Source: Pseudomonas frederiksbergensis (GTDB taxonomy: Bacteria > Pseudomonadota > Gammaproteobacteria > Pseudomonadales > Pseudomonadaceae). From it: a stretch of DNA of 64,000 bases. Every line of letters starts with the position of its first letter. Position 1 is the stretch's first letter. Under the pieces are notes generated by a model. It saw only the letters and a list, made by a program, of their open reading frames with translations, had not been told where the DNA came from and did not search any database. The stretch is taken from the NCBI RefSeq assembly GCF_003732275.1, contig NZ_MOBM01000038.1, positions 1,206,679 to 1,270,678 of the forward strand. The letters are read 5' to 3'. Positions 43,536-52,469 of this stretch are shown piece by piece. Position numbers and translations under genes: made by a program.

Positions 43536-44489
43536 ATGAAAACGAACAATAAACGTCGAGTGCTAACTACCGCAGTGGCCGCTGTCCTGCTGATGTCGAA
43601 CGTATCCACGTTTGCCGCTGGCGAAAAGATTGCGGTCAGCTTCCAGACTCTTTCAATTCCCTTCTTCATCTTCATGCACGAGCAGGTTGTTCAAGAGGCT
43701 AAAACATTGGATGTCAAGCTGCTTGTCCAGGATGCCCAGGCTTCATCCTCCAAACAGAGTTCAGATATCGAAAATTCGCTGACACAAGGCGTGGCCGCAG
43801 TTGTATTGACGCCTAACGATGTCACGGCGCTCGCGCCTGCGATCAACGATGTATTGGACGAGAAGGTGCCGGTAATTGCAGTTGACCGCCGCGTGGAGGG
43901 AACTTCTTCACCGGTGCCATTCGTCACAGCAGACAACGTGGCAGGTGGTCGGCTTATGGGCGACTGGGTAGTAAAGAACCTGCCGACAGGCGCCAATGTG
44001 GTGCTCATCACCGGTCAGATCGGTTCCACGACTGCGATGGATCGGGCCAAGGGCGTGCATCAATCACTGAGCGCAGCCGGCAGCAAGTTCAAGCTCGTCG
44101 CTGAACAATCCGGGGAGGCTGATCGGGCCAAGGCGATGTCGGTGGTAGAGAACATTCTCACCGCTTCGGCGGGTAACCCACCTGATGTGATCATCTGCTC
44201 CACCGGCGATATGACGCTTGGAGCAGTCGAAGCCGTGCGAGGTATCGGGCTGAGCGACAAGATAAGGATTATTGGCTATGACGCCTATCCCGAAGTGCTC
44301 AAAAGCATCAAGGCCGGTGAGATTACAGGCATCGTCGAGCAGAGTCCAAGCAAGCAGATTCGCACTGCTCTGCGTCTGGCTGTGGACAACATCAGAAACG
44401 GCACCAAGATTGAGTCAGTGACGATTACGCCATTCATGGTTACTCGGGAAAACCTTGATCAGGCCGAGCAGTTCAGCGCTATCAAGTAA
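43536..44489 (+). CDS. Sugar ABC transporter periplasmic binding protein (copy 2)
   Basis: A 317-residue tandem paralogue of the preceding gene, about two thirds identical by eye, with the same motifs (LVQDAQASSSKQSSD, TPNDVTALAP, VDRRVEG, GYDAYPEVL, EQSPSKQIRTAL). GAGGAA sets the start at 43536 within a slightly longer frame. The signal peptide ends near TFA-AGEK. Sequence differences concentrate in the early beta strand (INF to VSF) and around the second lobe, so the two may differ in ligand range or affinity. They share one ATPase and permease. Confidence 0.92.
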   Translation: MKTNNKRRVLTTAVAAVLLMSNVSTFAAGEKIAVSFQTLSIPFFIFMHEQVVQEAKTLDVKLLVQDAQASSSKQSSDIENSLTQGVAAVVLTPNDVTALAPAINDVLDEKVPVIAVDRRVEGTSSPVPFVTADNVAGGRLMGDWVVKNLPTGANVVLITGQIGSTTAMDRAKGVHQSLSAAGSKFKLVAEQSGEADRAKAMSVVENILTASAGNPPDVIICSTGDMTLGAVEAVRGIGLSDKIRIIGYDAYPEVLKSIKAGEITGIVEQSPSKQIRTALRLAVDNIRNGTKIESVTITPFMVTRENLDQAEQFSAIK

Positions 44490-44575
44490 TCCATGGGTTC
44501 ACCTTTTGAAGGTGATGGGGGAGGGAGCAATGCTTCCTCCCGTGTCTAGCGAATCCAGAGCTGGGAGGCATCGAG

Positions 44576-46138
44576 ATGAACGATAGGCTGCTGCAAGTTC
44601 GCAATATCAAGAAAACCTTTCCGGGTGTCGTCGCGCTCAACGGCGTACAGCTCGAAGTCGGGAAAGGTGAAGCCCATGCTTTGCTGGGTGAAAACGGGGC
44701 TGGCAAGTCCACCATTCTAAAGATCCTGGCCGGGGCTCAGCCTGCGGATGCTGGTCAAGGCTCACTTGAATTCAATGGTCACGTGCTTGGGGAGCATGAC
44801 ACCCCCATACGTCGCCAGGAGGTAGGCATCATTACGATCTACCAGGAATTCAATCTTATCGCCGACATGTCAGTCGCCGAAAATATGTACCTCGGTCGTG
44901 AACCACTACGACATGGTTTCGTTGACTGGAAGCAGATGTTCAGTGACGCGCAGCATGTTCTGGACGATCTTGGTCTGCACATTACGCCAAGGACGATGGT
45001 TCGCAAGCTGAGCGTGGCAGAGCAGCAAATGGTCGAGATCGCCAAGGCGCTCACCATGAATGCAAAGCTCATCATCATGGATGAACCTACTGCTGCGCTC
45101 AGTGGCCGTGAAGTCGACAAGCTGCACGAAATCATTGCAGATTTGAAGGCTAAAGGGATCAGCATCATCTATGTGTCGCACAAGCTCAACGAAGTGAAGG
45201 CTTGTTGTGATCGCTATACCATTTTTCGCGACGGAGCCTACATCACCTCTGGCGACGTTTGCGACGTTAGTGTTGATGACATTGTTCGACTGATGGTTGG
45301 CCGGGACGTGGAGTTTGTCCGCAAACCGCTCACGGGAGCACCAGGTGAGGTGATGCTGAAGGTGCAAAGTGTTTCCAGGACAGCCGCTGGTGGAGGACGG
45401 AGTCTTCATGCGACGCCATTGCTTGACATGTCCGTCGATGTACGGGCGGGGGAAATTGTTGGTTTCGCTGGGCTGGTGGGGGCAGGCCGCACTGAGTTGG
45501 CTCGCGTGATTTTCGGTGCCGACGGATGCGATGAAGGGATGATCTACGTCAATGGGCGCCAAGTCTCTCCGTTCAAATCTCCCAGAGAAGGTATCGCCGC
45601 TGGCGTTGCGCTTGTTCCGGAGGACAGGAAGCAACAGGCCTGCTTTTTGAGCCACTCAATCCGTTGGAATATGAGTTTGCCGAGTCTGGGCGGATTGCAG
45701 CGTTGGGGCATGTTTATCGATGACCGGGCTGAAACCCAGCTCATCCAGGACTACCAGAAGCGACTGCGCATCAAGATGCCTAACGACAGCGTGGCCATTG
45801 GAACCTTGTCTGGTGGCAACCAGCAGAAAGTGATCTTGGCCCGATGCATGGCCCTCAAGCCGAAGGTGCTCATCGTCGATGAGCCAACGCGCGGCATCGA
45901 TGTAGGGGCCAAGGCGGAAGTTCATCAACTTCTGTTCGACATGGCCCGCGCCGGCATAGCCGTAATCGTCATTTCCTCCGAATTGCCTGAAGTCATGGCG
46001 GTCAGCGACAGGATTGTCACGTTCCGTGAAGGACAAATAACCGGAATTGTCTCCGCTGATGAGGCTACTGAAGAGCTTCTCATGGCGCGTATGGCTCAAG
46101 GAGTGAGTTCATCGTTTTCGCAGCAAGGCGTGGCCTGA
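44576..46138 (+). CDS. Sugar ABC transporter ATP-binding protein (RbsA/MglA type)
   Basis: A 520-residue protein with two nucleotide-binding domains. The first has Walker A GENGAGKST, a degenerate signature LSVAEQQMVEIAKAL and Walker B LIIMDEPTAAL. The second has GLVGAGRTEL in place of a classical Walker A, the signature LSGGNQQKVILAR and VLIVDEPTRGIDVGAK. This asymmetry is usual for ribose/galactose importers. GGGAGG precedes the ATG. It powers import with the permease at 46176 and the two tandem binding proteins. Confidence 0.93.
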   Translation: MNDRLLQVRNIKKTFPGVVALNGVQLEVGKGEAHALLGENGAGKSTILKILAGAQPADAGQGSLEFNGHVLGEHDTPIRRQEVGIITIYQEFNLIADMSVAENMYLGREPLRHGFVDWKQMFSDAQHVLDDLGLHITPRTMVRKLSVAEQQMVEIAKALTMNAKLIIMDEPTAALSGREVDKLHEIIADLKAKGISIIYVSHKLNEVKACCDRYTIFRDGAYITSGDVCDVSVDDIVRLMVGRDVEFVRKPLTGAPGEVMLKVQSVSRTAAGGGRSLHATPLLDMSVDVRAGEIVGFAGLVGAGRTELARVIFGADGCDEGMIYVNGRQVSPFKSPREGIAAGVALVPEDRKQQACFLSHSIRWNMSLPSLGGLQRWGMFIDDRAETQLIQDYQKRLRIKMPNDSVAIGTLSGGNQQKVILARCMALKPKVLIVDEPTRGIDVGAKAEVHQLLFDMARAGIAVIVISSELPEVMAVSDRIVTFREGQITGIVSADEATEELLMARMAQGVSSSFSQQGVA

Positions 46139-46175
46139 ACGGGTCGCACCCGCATCGTCTATCGAGTAAATAAAA

Positions 46176-47177
46176 ATGATCAAGCCAGCATCGAGTGAAT
46201 CAGTCGTGGAACGCCGGAAAAAGATTGAGATAGTCGGGTTCTTTGAGAAGTATGGCGTGTTGTTGTTTCTTGTCGCACTTATCGTCATTTTCACCCTATA
46301 CAACCCAATGTTCTTGTCGGCGCGAAACATCAAAAACATTCTTACCGAAGTGTCGATCTACGGGATCATTGGTGTGGGAATGACCTATGTGATTCTCACC
46401 GGGGGAATCGATCTTGCAGTGGGGTCGCTGCTCGCATTCGCAGCCATCAGCGGTGCATTTTTGATGCAGGCACTGGGCGGCGACTTCTTCATGGGGTGGC
46501 TCGTTGCAATGCTCGCAGCGTGTGCTGTCGGCACTATGGCGGGCTACCTCCATGGCAAGGTGGTGACTCGGTTCGGCGTACCCGCATTCATTGTGACGCT
46601 TGGCGGTTTGACCGTATGGCGCGGTGCGACACTCATTGTGAATGATGGCGCGCCTGTGAGCGGTTTCAATGAAGCCTTCCGCTGGTGGGGAAGAGGGGAC
46701 GTACTGGGCGTACCGGTACCTGTCCTGGTCTTTCTGGTTGTCGCTCTAGTGGGATACATCGCTCTGCGCTACACCCGATATGGCCGGCAGGTTTATGCTG
46801 TTGGCGGTAACCCCGAAGCAGCGCGACTCTCAGGCTTAAGTGTTCAATCCGTTGTTCTGAGTGTTTATGTAATCACCGGCTTCCTCGCAGGGCTGGCTGG
46901 ATTCCTGCTCTCTGCCCGACTTGGATCGGCTGAGGCAGTTGCCGGCACGGGTTACGAACTGCGCATTATCGCTTCAGTGGTGATCGGTGGTACCAGTCTG
47001 TTTGGTGGTTTAGGCGGAGTCGGCGGCACGATTGTCGGAGCGTTGCTCATCGGCGTGCTCATCAATGGCCTCGTGATCATGAACGTGTCCGCGTACTACC
47101 AGCAAGTGGTCATTGGAATCATCATTGTTCTGGCGGTTGGTTTCGATACATATGCCAAATCCAGAGGCAAATCATGA
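46176..47177 (+). CDS. Sugar ABC transporter permease (RbsC type)
   Basis: A 333-residue inner-membrane protein of the RbsC/XylH family (BPD_transp_2) with about 8-10 hydrophobic helices. Recognisable: NPMFLSARNIKNIL, the conserved ILTGGIDLAVGS, VTLGGLTVWRGATLI, YAVGGNPEAARLSG and IGGTSLFGGLGGVGG. It follows the ATPase gene by 37 bases and forms the membrane channel of the same importer. Ligand type, ribose, galactose or inositol-like, is not fixed by the permease. Confidence 0.93.
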   Translation: MIKPASSESVVERRKKIEIVGFFEKYGVLLFLVALIVIFTLYNPMFLSARNIKNILTEVSIYGIIGVGMTYVILTGGIDLAVGSLLAFAAISGAFLMQALGGDFFMGWLVAMLAACAVGTMAGYLHGKVVTRFGVPAFIVTLGGLTVWRGATLIVNDGAPVSGFNEAFRWWGRGDVLGVPVPVLVFLVVALVGYIALRYTRYGRQVYAVGGNPEAARLSGLSVQSVVLSVYVITGFLAGLAGFLLSARLGSAEAVAGTGYELRIIASVVIGGTSLFGGLGGVGGTIVGALLIGVLINGLVIMNVSAYYQQVVIGIIIVLAVGFDTYAKSRGKS

Positions 47178-47381
47178 TTTGGCTGAAGCACCGGAGAAGG
47201 TGATCTTGTAATCGTCACACTGGAGCCGTATCTGTGGGTGTCTTTCCCGATCGACATCGCAAGGTTGGCTCCAGGCTGTAAACGCACTACCCAAACTTAA
47301 GAAAAGACCACGTCGCTGGAAGAGGAATCTTCCGGGCAGGGTTCGGCTGTGCCCAATAAAAATAAGAAGTGGAGACGCAAT

Positions 47382-48605
47382 ATGACGTTCAAGACTGTTT
47401 TCTGGAGTGTAGGTGTGGCTGTAGCGATGCCCCTATCTGCAAATGCGCTGGATTTCAGCGGCTATCTTCGTACTGGTACAGGTAACGCCCTGCAGGGCGG
47501 CCGTCAATCTTGCTTTCAGCTTCCGGGAGCGCAATCTAAGTATCGGTTGGGTAATGAGTGCGAACAGTACTTTGAACTTGATCTGCGGCAAGATCTTCTC
47601 AAGCTCGATGATGGCTCCGCCATTAGCGTCGAAGGTATGGCTCAGTTGTACAACCAGTACGGCCATACTCCAAAGTTTACGGGGGACTATGGCTTTGCAC
47701 GAATGAATCAGATGTACGCTGAGTGGAGCAAAATGCCCGCTCTTAACGGAGGATCCTTTTGGGCGGGCCGCCGTTACTACAATCGAAACAGCATCGAAAT
47801 GAGTGACTACTTCTATTGGAACCAGAGTTCGAATGGTTTCGGCTTTGATCAAGTAGGTATCGGTGATCTCAAGTACAGCTACGTTTTTTCGCGCAAAGAC
47901 AACCTGTTCCAAGAGGACTACATCAACCGCCACGATTTCACCGTCAGTGGCTTCGATACCAACCCCGGCGGTGGTGTGCAACTGGGCGTGAGCTTTCTCG
48001 ACAAGCCAGATAGCAAGGATGATGACTCCCACAGTGGTTGGTCGGCCATCGCGCAACACAAGCAGAAAGGCTTTCTTGGAGGGCTCAATACTTTCGCGGT
48101 GCAGTACGGACGAGGCCCGGGAACGGCTTTGAGTTACACCGGCGACCCAACCTTGGACAACAGCAACCAGAGTTGGCGCGTTGTGGAGTACTTCGACTGG
48201 CAAATGACTCCGCGATTCAGTGGGCAGTTCCAGGTGGTTTACCAAAAGGACAAACGTACAGATGGGGATGACCAAAACTGGCTTTCTGTGGGGGTACGTC
48301 CGGTCTATGCGTTCACTGATCAATTCAAATTGAGCACTGAGATTGGCCGAGACCAAGTGGAGGCTCCCGGTGGGACGCGCAAACTGACGAAATTCACCAT
48401 TGCGCCAACTTGGTCTCCTGCAGGGCCTGGCTACTGGAATCGTCCAGAGCTTCGTCTGTATTACACCTATGCGTCCTGGAACGAAGCGGCCCAACGCGCA
48501 GCGAATCAAATGGCCGCCGGGTCAGCGCTTTCGGATACAGGTGCATTTGGTAACGCCTTGCATGGCTCGAACGTTGGTGTGCAGCTTGAGTATTGGTGGA
48601 AATAG
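47382..48605 (+). CDS. LamB/maltoporin-family outer membrane porin
   Basis: A 407-residue carbohydrate porin. After a signal peptide (cut after ANA, before LDFSGYLRTG), the strongly conserved LamB start follows, including GGRQSCFQLPGAQSKYRLGNECE with its disulphide cysteine pair. It ends in LEYWWK, where LamB proteins usually finish in an aromatic beta strand. Repeated aromatic and Asp residues suit a sugar slide. GGAG precedes the ATG at 47382. It is the outer-membrane entry for the ABC system upstream and the last gene of that operon. Confidence 0.9.
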   Translation: MTFKTVFWSVGVAVAMPLSANALDFSGYLRTGTGNALQGGRQSCFQLPGAQSKYRLGNECEQYFELDLRQDLLKLDDGSAISVEGMAQLYNQYGHTPKFTGDYGFARMNQMYAEWSKMPALNGGSFWAGRRYYNRNSIEMSDYFYWNQSSNGFGFDQVGIGDLKYSYVFSRKDNLFQEDYINRHDFTVSGFDTNPGGGVQLGVSFLDKPDSKDDDSHSGWSAIAQHKQKGFLGGLNTFAVQYGRGPGTALSYTGDPTLDNSNQSWRVVEYFDWQMTPRFSGQFQVVYQKDKRTDGDDQNWLSVGVRPVYAFTDQFKLSTEIGRDQVEAPGGTRKLTKFTIAPTWSPAGPGYWNRPELRLYYTYASWNEAAQRAANQMAAGSALSDTGAFGNALHGSNVGVQLEYWWK

Positions 48606-48643
48606 GCGCGTCAGCCAACAGGGTTACGTCAACTGACCTCCGG

Positions 48644-48679
48644 GAAGCCCTACCGCCAGCTATCTCTAGGTAGGGCTTC
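48644..48679 (+). terminator. Terminator after LamB gene
   Basis: GAAGCCCTACC (48644-48654) pairs perfectly with GGTAGGGCTTC (48669-48679), an 11-bp stem with a 14-base loop. Only a weak T content follows. It lies 38 bases after the porin stop and marks the end of the polyol uptake operon. Confidence 0.65.
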
Positions 48680-48790
48680 GACTATCGAGTTGTAAGGGAG
48701 ACCTGCACATGCTTTCGTTGTCTTCATTAATCGTTGCTGCTCCGAGCAAAGCCAGCGCGGATCCAACGAGTACGCACGATGAGGATTGAT

Positions 48791-49291
48791 ATGTTCAAGG
48801 TTAAAAAAACACGTCCAAAATTGCACGTTGTTGCTAGGGCATCCCGGGAGCTGGCACTCGCCTTCGCATTGGGAGGAGTGCCAGTTTTGTTAAATTCAGA
48901 GTCGTCAGCACAGTTCAAGGCAATGCTAGACCTTTTACTCGCCGCCCCTTTTTTGATGGGCTACTACGCGTGGCTGTGTTTAGCATTCGCGGTGGCTGCA
49001 ATCGTTAAATACAAGTGGAGGTTCATGTCCGCTCGGTATCAGCGTTGGCTCGACGCTGTGCATCTTTTTTTAGGTGACATTGGTGGAAGTTTTTTGACAG
49101 CAGGCAGAACGGGTCTAGGAGCGATACTGGGATTCTTAACGGTTTGGCACTGGGTCGAACCGGACTCGTTGAGCGCTGAGAATGTAACTCGTACGCTTGT
49201 CATGGTTTTCAGTCTCACTTTACTTAGCGTGATGCTGGCGTTGGGCGAAGAGACTTTGAAAGATCCAAAGCAAGCAGCCGCCAGTAAATAG
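48791..49291 (+). CDS. Hypothetical inner-membrane protein
   Basis: A 166-residue protein of no family I recognise. Three or four hydrophobic segments are visible (ELALAFALGGVPVLL, LLAAPFLMGYYAWLCLAFAVAAIV, AGRTGLGAILGFLTVWHWV, TLVMVFSLTLLSVMLALG; cited here only in outline), and the N terminus is Lys/Arg-rich, so an inner-membrane location is likely. AGGA lies six bases before the ATG at 48791; the ATG at 48779 is an alternative. It stands alone after the porin terminator and may not belong to the catabolic operon. Confidence 0.65.
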   Translation: MFKVKKTRPKLHVVARASRELALAFALGGVPVLLNSESSAQFKAMLDLLLAAPFLMGYYAWLCLAFAVAAIVKYKWRFMSARYQRWLDAVHLFLGDIGGSFLTAGRTGLGAILGFLTVWHWVEPDSLSAENVTRTLVMVFSLTLLSVMLALGEETLKDPKQAAASK

Positions 49292-49360
49292 CTCAGGAAA
49301 GTGGGAGCACTCTGCCGAGGGCAAACATCTATGGGGGCTAGTACAGCCACTGAGCGGCAT

Positions 49361-49708
49361 TCAGCGTTCGCTGCACGTTAAGGCCAAACTGAATTTGCTC
49401 GCAGACTGCTCTGGCTTGCATCGCAAGGGGGCATCCGCTGCTGAAATCAGCACCGCATAAGTAGCGGTTTCCACGTTCTCAAAAACGTAGCCAGCCATCT
49501 CACCTTTGATTACTTCATCACTCATGCTCGAACCGCCTATGGCTTGTCCCAACGCCATTAGCTTTCCGGTCACATCCTTGAGGTTCGAAGAACTGCCACC
49601 AAGGCGGGAAAGACATTCATCATTCAGTTTTGATGATTGTGACAAGCTGCTAAGGATGCTGGCAGCGTAGGCAAACTGGGGTTCTAGGTGTGGTAATTTC
49701 TCCGGCAT
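49361..49708 (-). CDS. Hypothetical protein
   Basis: A 115-residue frame with a Ser/Leu-rich amphipathic first half (YAASILSSLSQSSKLNDECL) and no recognised domain or signal. No strong ribosome site precedes the ATG at 49708, and a GTG lies at 49714. It overlaps the long version of the divergent DUF2971 gene by 19 bases, so one of the two starts is probably wrong. Called mainly because a clean alternative on the other strand is absent. Confidence 0.45.
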   Translation of the reverse strand: MPEKLPHLEPQFAYAASILSSLSQSSKLNDECLSRLGGSSSNLKDVTGKLMALGQAIGGSSMSDEVIKGEMAGYVFENVETATYAVLISAADAPLRCKPEQSASKFSLALTCSER

Positions 49709-50739
49709 CAGCACAGCACATAGCCAAAGGAATTCGTGTGGATAGGGAATGGGTAAGAGATTTCATTGAGAACATTTCGTCGGCCACTATCGGTGATATG
49801 GACATCCCGAAGCTAGTCAACGGGAAAATTCTGCACACGCCCAATCGGCTTTTCAAAATCAGAAAATGCGGCGAGTACGCATTCAAAAATTTGGCTGAGA
49901 AAACCCTCTATCTGGGCGTCGCCAATGAGTTCAACGACCCATACGACACGGCGTTCTGGATTGATTACCGGAAGCTCGCTGCTTGGAAAAAACTCGATGA
50001 ACTGAGCTTCAGCGATGATCAGGTCGTCACTGCTCTGGCCTCCGATGACCCCATTGCAGCGGTAGTAGCACTGGCATCGGCTCAGGAGCCACCCCGCCTG
50101 AACGTGGATCAATGGCTCCATGAAGTAGAGGTTTTGGCGCCGAATCACCAGGCCGGGCAGCTCCCGACCCTCATTGATCAGCTCAAAACCAGCTACAAAA
50201 TCTGCAGCCTAAGTGCGCGTGTGGATTCGGTGCTGATGTGGAGTCACTATGGCCACAACCACACCGGCTTTGCCATGGAGTACGACTTCACAAGGCTCCA
50301 TCGGAATGAGCTTCCCACCCTCACGCTATGGCCGGTTGCCTATACAGACAAGCTGTTCGACGTCACCCCGATCCTCAGAGCCCACAACTTGGGCAAAGAC
50401 TACAACGCTCTTTTTGGCATTGCTGCATCGTTGTGCAAGGCTGTCGACTGGCAGTACGAGCGTGAGTGGCGCTGGGTAGTTCCAGATGGCGATAGAGAGG
50501 TGAAAGGCTCCAACTTTCCCGCGCCCCTCAAGGCCGTTCATCTAGGGGCCAAAATCCCAGATGCTGATGCGCTCGAGATCTTGAAGATCTGCAGAGGCAT
50601 CGATATACCAGTCTACAAAGTCACGCTTGCGCCAAACGAGTACCGGATGGTCTCGTTGCCTACCAGCTTGGACGATTGGTGTTCCAGGGGGGGACGGCAG
50701 CAGGGCAACATGCCTCGGTGGGAATTAATCCATGAGTAA
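49690..50739 (+). CDS. DUF2971-domain protein
   Basis: The frame encodes 349 residues. LYLGVANEFNDPYDTAF, the CSLSARVDSVLMWSHYGHNHTGFAMEYDF region (cited as LMWSHYGHNHTGFA) and YEREWRW are DUF2971 hallmarks. The function is unknown, and related genes often sit in accessory or defence-associated regions. The start is uncertain: GTG at 49690 overlaps the divergent gene, while ATG at 49798 (MDIPKL) would leave 313 residues and includes the conserved part. No partner defence gene is visible. Confidence 0.72.
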   Translation: MVISPASAQHIAKGIRVDREWVRDFIENISSATIGDMDIPKLVNGKILHTPNRLFKIRKCGEYAFKNLAEKTLYLGVANEFNDPYDTAFWIDYRKLAAWKKLDELSFSDDQVVTALASDDPIAAVVALASAQEPPRLNVDQWLHEVEVLAPNHQAGQLPTLIDQLKTSYKICSLSARVDSVLMWSHYGHNHTGFAMEYDFTRLHRNELPTLTLWPVAYTDKLFDVTPILRAHNLGKDYNALFGIAASLCKAVDWQYEREWRWVVPDGDREVKGSNFPAPLKAVHLGAKIPDADALEILKICRGIDIPVYKVTLAPNEYRMVSLPTSLDDWCSRGGRQQGNMPRWELIHE

Positions 50740-51286
50740 CCAGAAACTTCGCTTGGACGAGAAGTGGGAGCCACTGGTGGTACGAAACACCTGACTTGGC
50801 ATTCTTTGGTGCTACCTGACGGAAGAGGGGATGCTACACGCCGAACGCTAATCTTGTAGACCTTGTTCCGGATGGAATGCTTTTCGTGGGCGAAGCTGTG
50901 AAACTCTGTGAGTGCCCTTATCGTCGACATGCCTCATCCGGTTGTTGGGAAATGGCTCAATGAGAATGTAGGTGAAACGCGTATCCGCCATTCATTACCT
51001 GAAAATGACGATTGCGGGCTAAGATCTAGCCTCCGATCTGATGACTGAGAACGCTCCGTCGATCATCAACTGAGGTAGCTGTATAGCGCTCTACGGCGGC
51101 TGGGGACAGCCGCGAGTGATATTTCGCGAAGGGAGTGTTGGACCTTGAACTGGGGGCATCTGTTTCAACGTCCCCAAAGCATGCCCTCCGATATGCCCCC
51201 AGGTATCTCATCCTCTGGAAGTGTGTAGATCTCCATGGTCTATGAAAAGCCAGAAATGATCAGCTAAACAGCCTGCCCGACGAAAC
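50740..51286. other. Intergenic region without a convincing gene (about 550 bp)
   Basis: Only short frames occur. One of 20 codons (50732-50794) starts inside the DUF2971 stop (ATGAGTAA) behind no clear ribosome site, and another (51026-51211, minus) resembles no family. The composition is less GC-rich than the flanks. It may hold decayed accessory DNA at the island boundary. Confidence 0.4.
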
Positions 51287-52201
51287 CTAAAGACTCTCAG
51301 GATCGCCGAAGAACATCTGAATCCGCGACCTTAACCACCGCTCACCCGGGTCATTATCCTGCGACCCGCGCCAAGCCATGTGCAATTCAAAACTGCGCAC
51401 CGGCAACGGCGGATCTTCGGCGCGTACACCGCCAGCCGCGGTCAACGCTTCAGCCGTGTAATCGGGCACGGTCGCGACAATATCGGTGCCACTGATCAGC
51501 GTACTGAGCCCGTTAAACTGCGGTACAGCCAGCACCACATGCCGTTTGCGGCCGAGTTTCTCGAGCTCTTCATCTATAAAGCCGCTCAGGTCGCCCGCGA
51601 ACGAAACCAACGCGTGGGGGCGGGCGCAGAAATCATCCAGGCTCAATGGCCCCGGCACCGTGTCGGCTCGCAACAGTTTCGGCATGCTGCGGCGCAGCAC
51701 TTTGCGCTTGGCGTTGGCCGGCAGGTCGGCGGTGTAGCTGACGCCGATGGAGATCTCGCCCGAAGCCAGCAGGCTGGGCATCAGGATGTAGTTGGCCCGA
51801 CGCACCACCAGCACGATCCCCGGCGATTCAGCGCGCAGCCGTTTGAGCAGCATTGGCAGCAGCGCAAATTCAACATCGTCCGACAAGCCGATGCGGAACA
51901 CCGTGGTGCTGGTCGCCGGGTCAAATTCCGCCGCACGACTGACAGCGGTGGAAATCGAATCCAGGGCCGGCGAGAGCAGGGCGAAGATTTCCACCGCCCG
52001 GGCGGAAGGCTCCATGCTGCGGCCGGTGCGCACGAAGAGCGGGTCATCGAACAGCCCGCGCAGGCGCGAGAGCGCCGCGCTGATGGCCGGTTGGCCGAGG
52101 AACAGTTTTTCCGCAGCGCGAGTCACGCTGCGTTCGTGCATCAGTGTTTCGAAAACGATCAACAGGTTCAGGTCGACACGACGCAGGTCATTACGATTCA
52201 T
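51287..52201 (-). CDS. LysR-family transcriptional regulator
   Basis: A 304-residue LysR protein of the NodD/PcaQ-like long-arm group: DLNLLIVFETLMHERSVTRAAEKLFLGQPAISAALSRLR (key: RAAEKLFLGQPAISAALS) and FVRTGRSMEPS. The ATG at 52201 begins the conserved RRVDLNLL segment; the frame extends further upstream. It is divergent, across 268 bases, from a quinone-oxidoreductase-like gene that it probably regulates. This marks the return to ordinary Pseudomonas chromosome. Confidence 0.9.
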   Translation of the reverse strand: MNRNDLRRVDLNLLIVFETLMHERSVTRAAEKLFLGQPAISAALSRLRGLFDDPLFVRTGRSMEPSARAVEIFALLSPALDSISTAVSRAAEFDPATSTTVFRIGLSDDVEFALLPMLLKRLRAESPGIVLVVRRANYILMPSLLASGEISIGVSYTADLPANAKRKVLRRSMPKLLRADTVPGPLSLDDFCARPHALVSFAGDLSGFIDEELEKLGRKRHVVLAVPQFNGLSTLISGTDIVATVPDYTAEALTAAGGVRAEDPPLPVRSFELHMAWRGSQDNDPGERWLRSRIQMFFGDPESL

Positions 52202-52469
52202 CTGGAGTCCTGGCAGATTCAGCAAACTTGACGTGAGCGACCATATGAGAACAATGGCCGGCATGAATCTTACGGGCAAAGGCTGGTACTCTGCACAGGG
52301 TAATTCAGTTTTTTCTGAAAGGCTGCTTCGGTTTTTACGGCATTGGATGATGTCGCCGTCGCTGCGGAATCAATGACAGGCATGTCGACTATTAATAGCC
52401 ACTGATGGTCTTGGGTAGAAAGCCCAGATAAAGTTCAGGGCATTAGAGGTTTCTTTGACGAGGTTTGCG

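Noticed and set aside
51026..51211. 61-residue minus frame as an integrase remnant
   Set aside because: No catalytic residues or conserved recombinase motif can be seen; the resemblance is not supportable.
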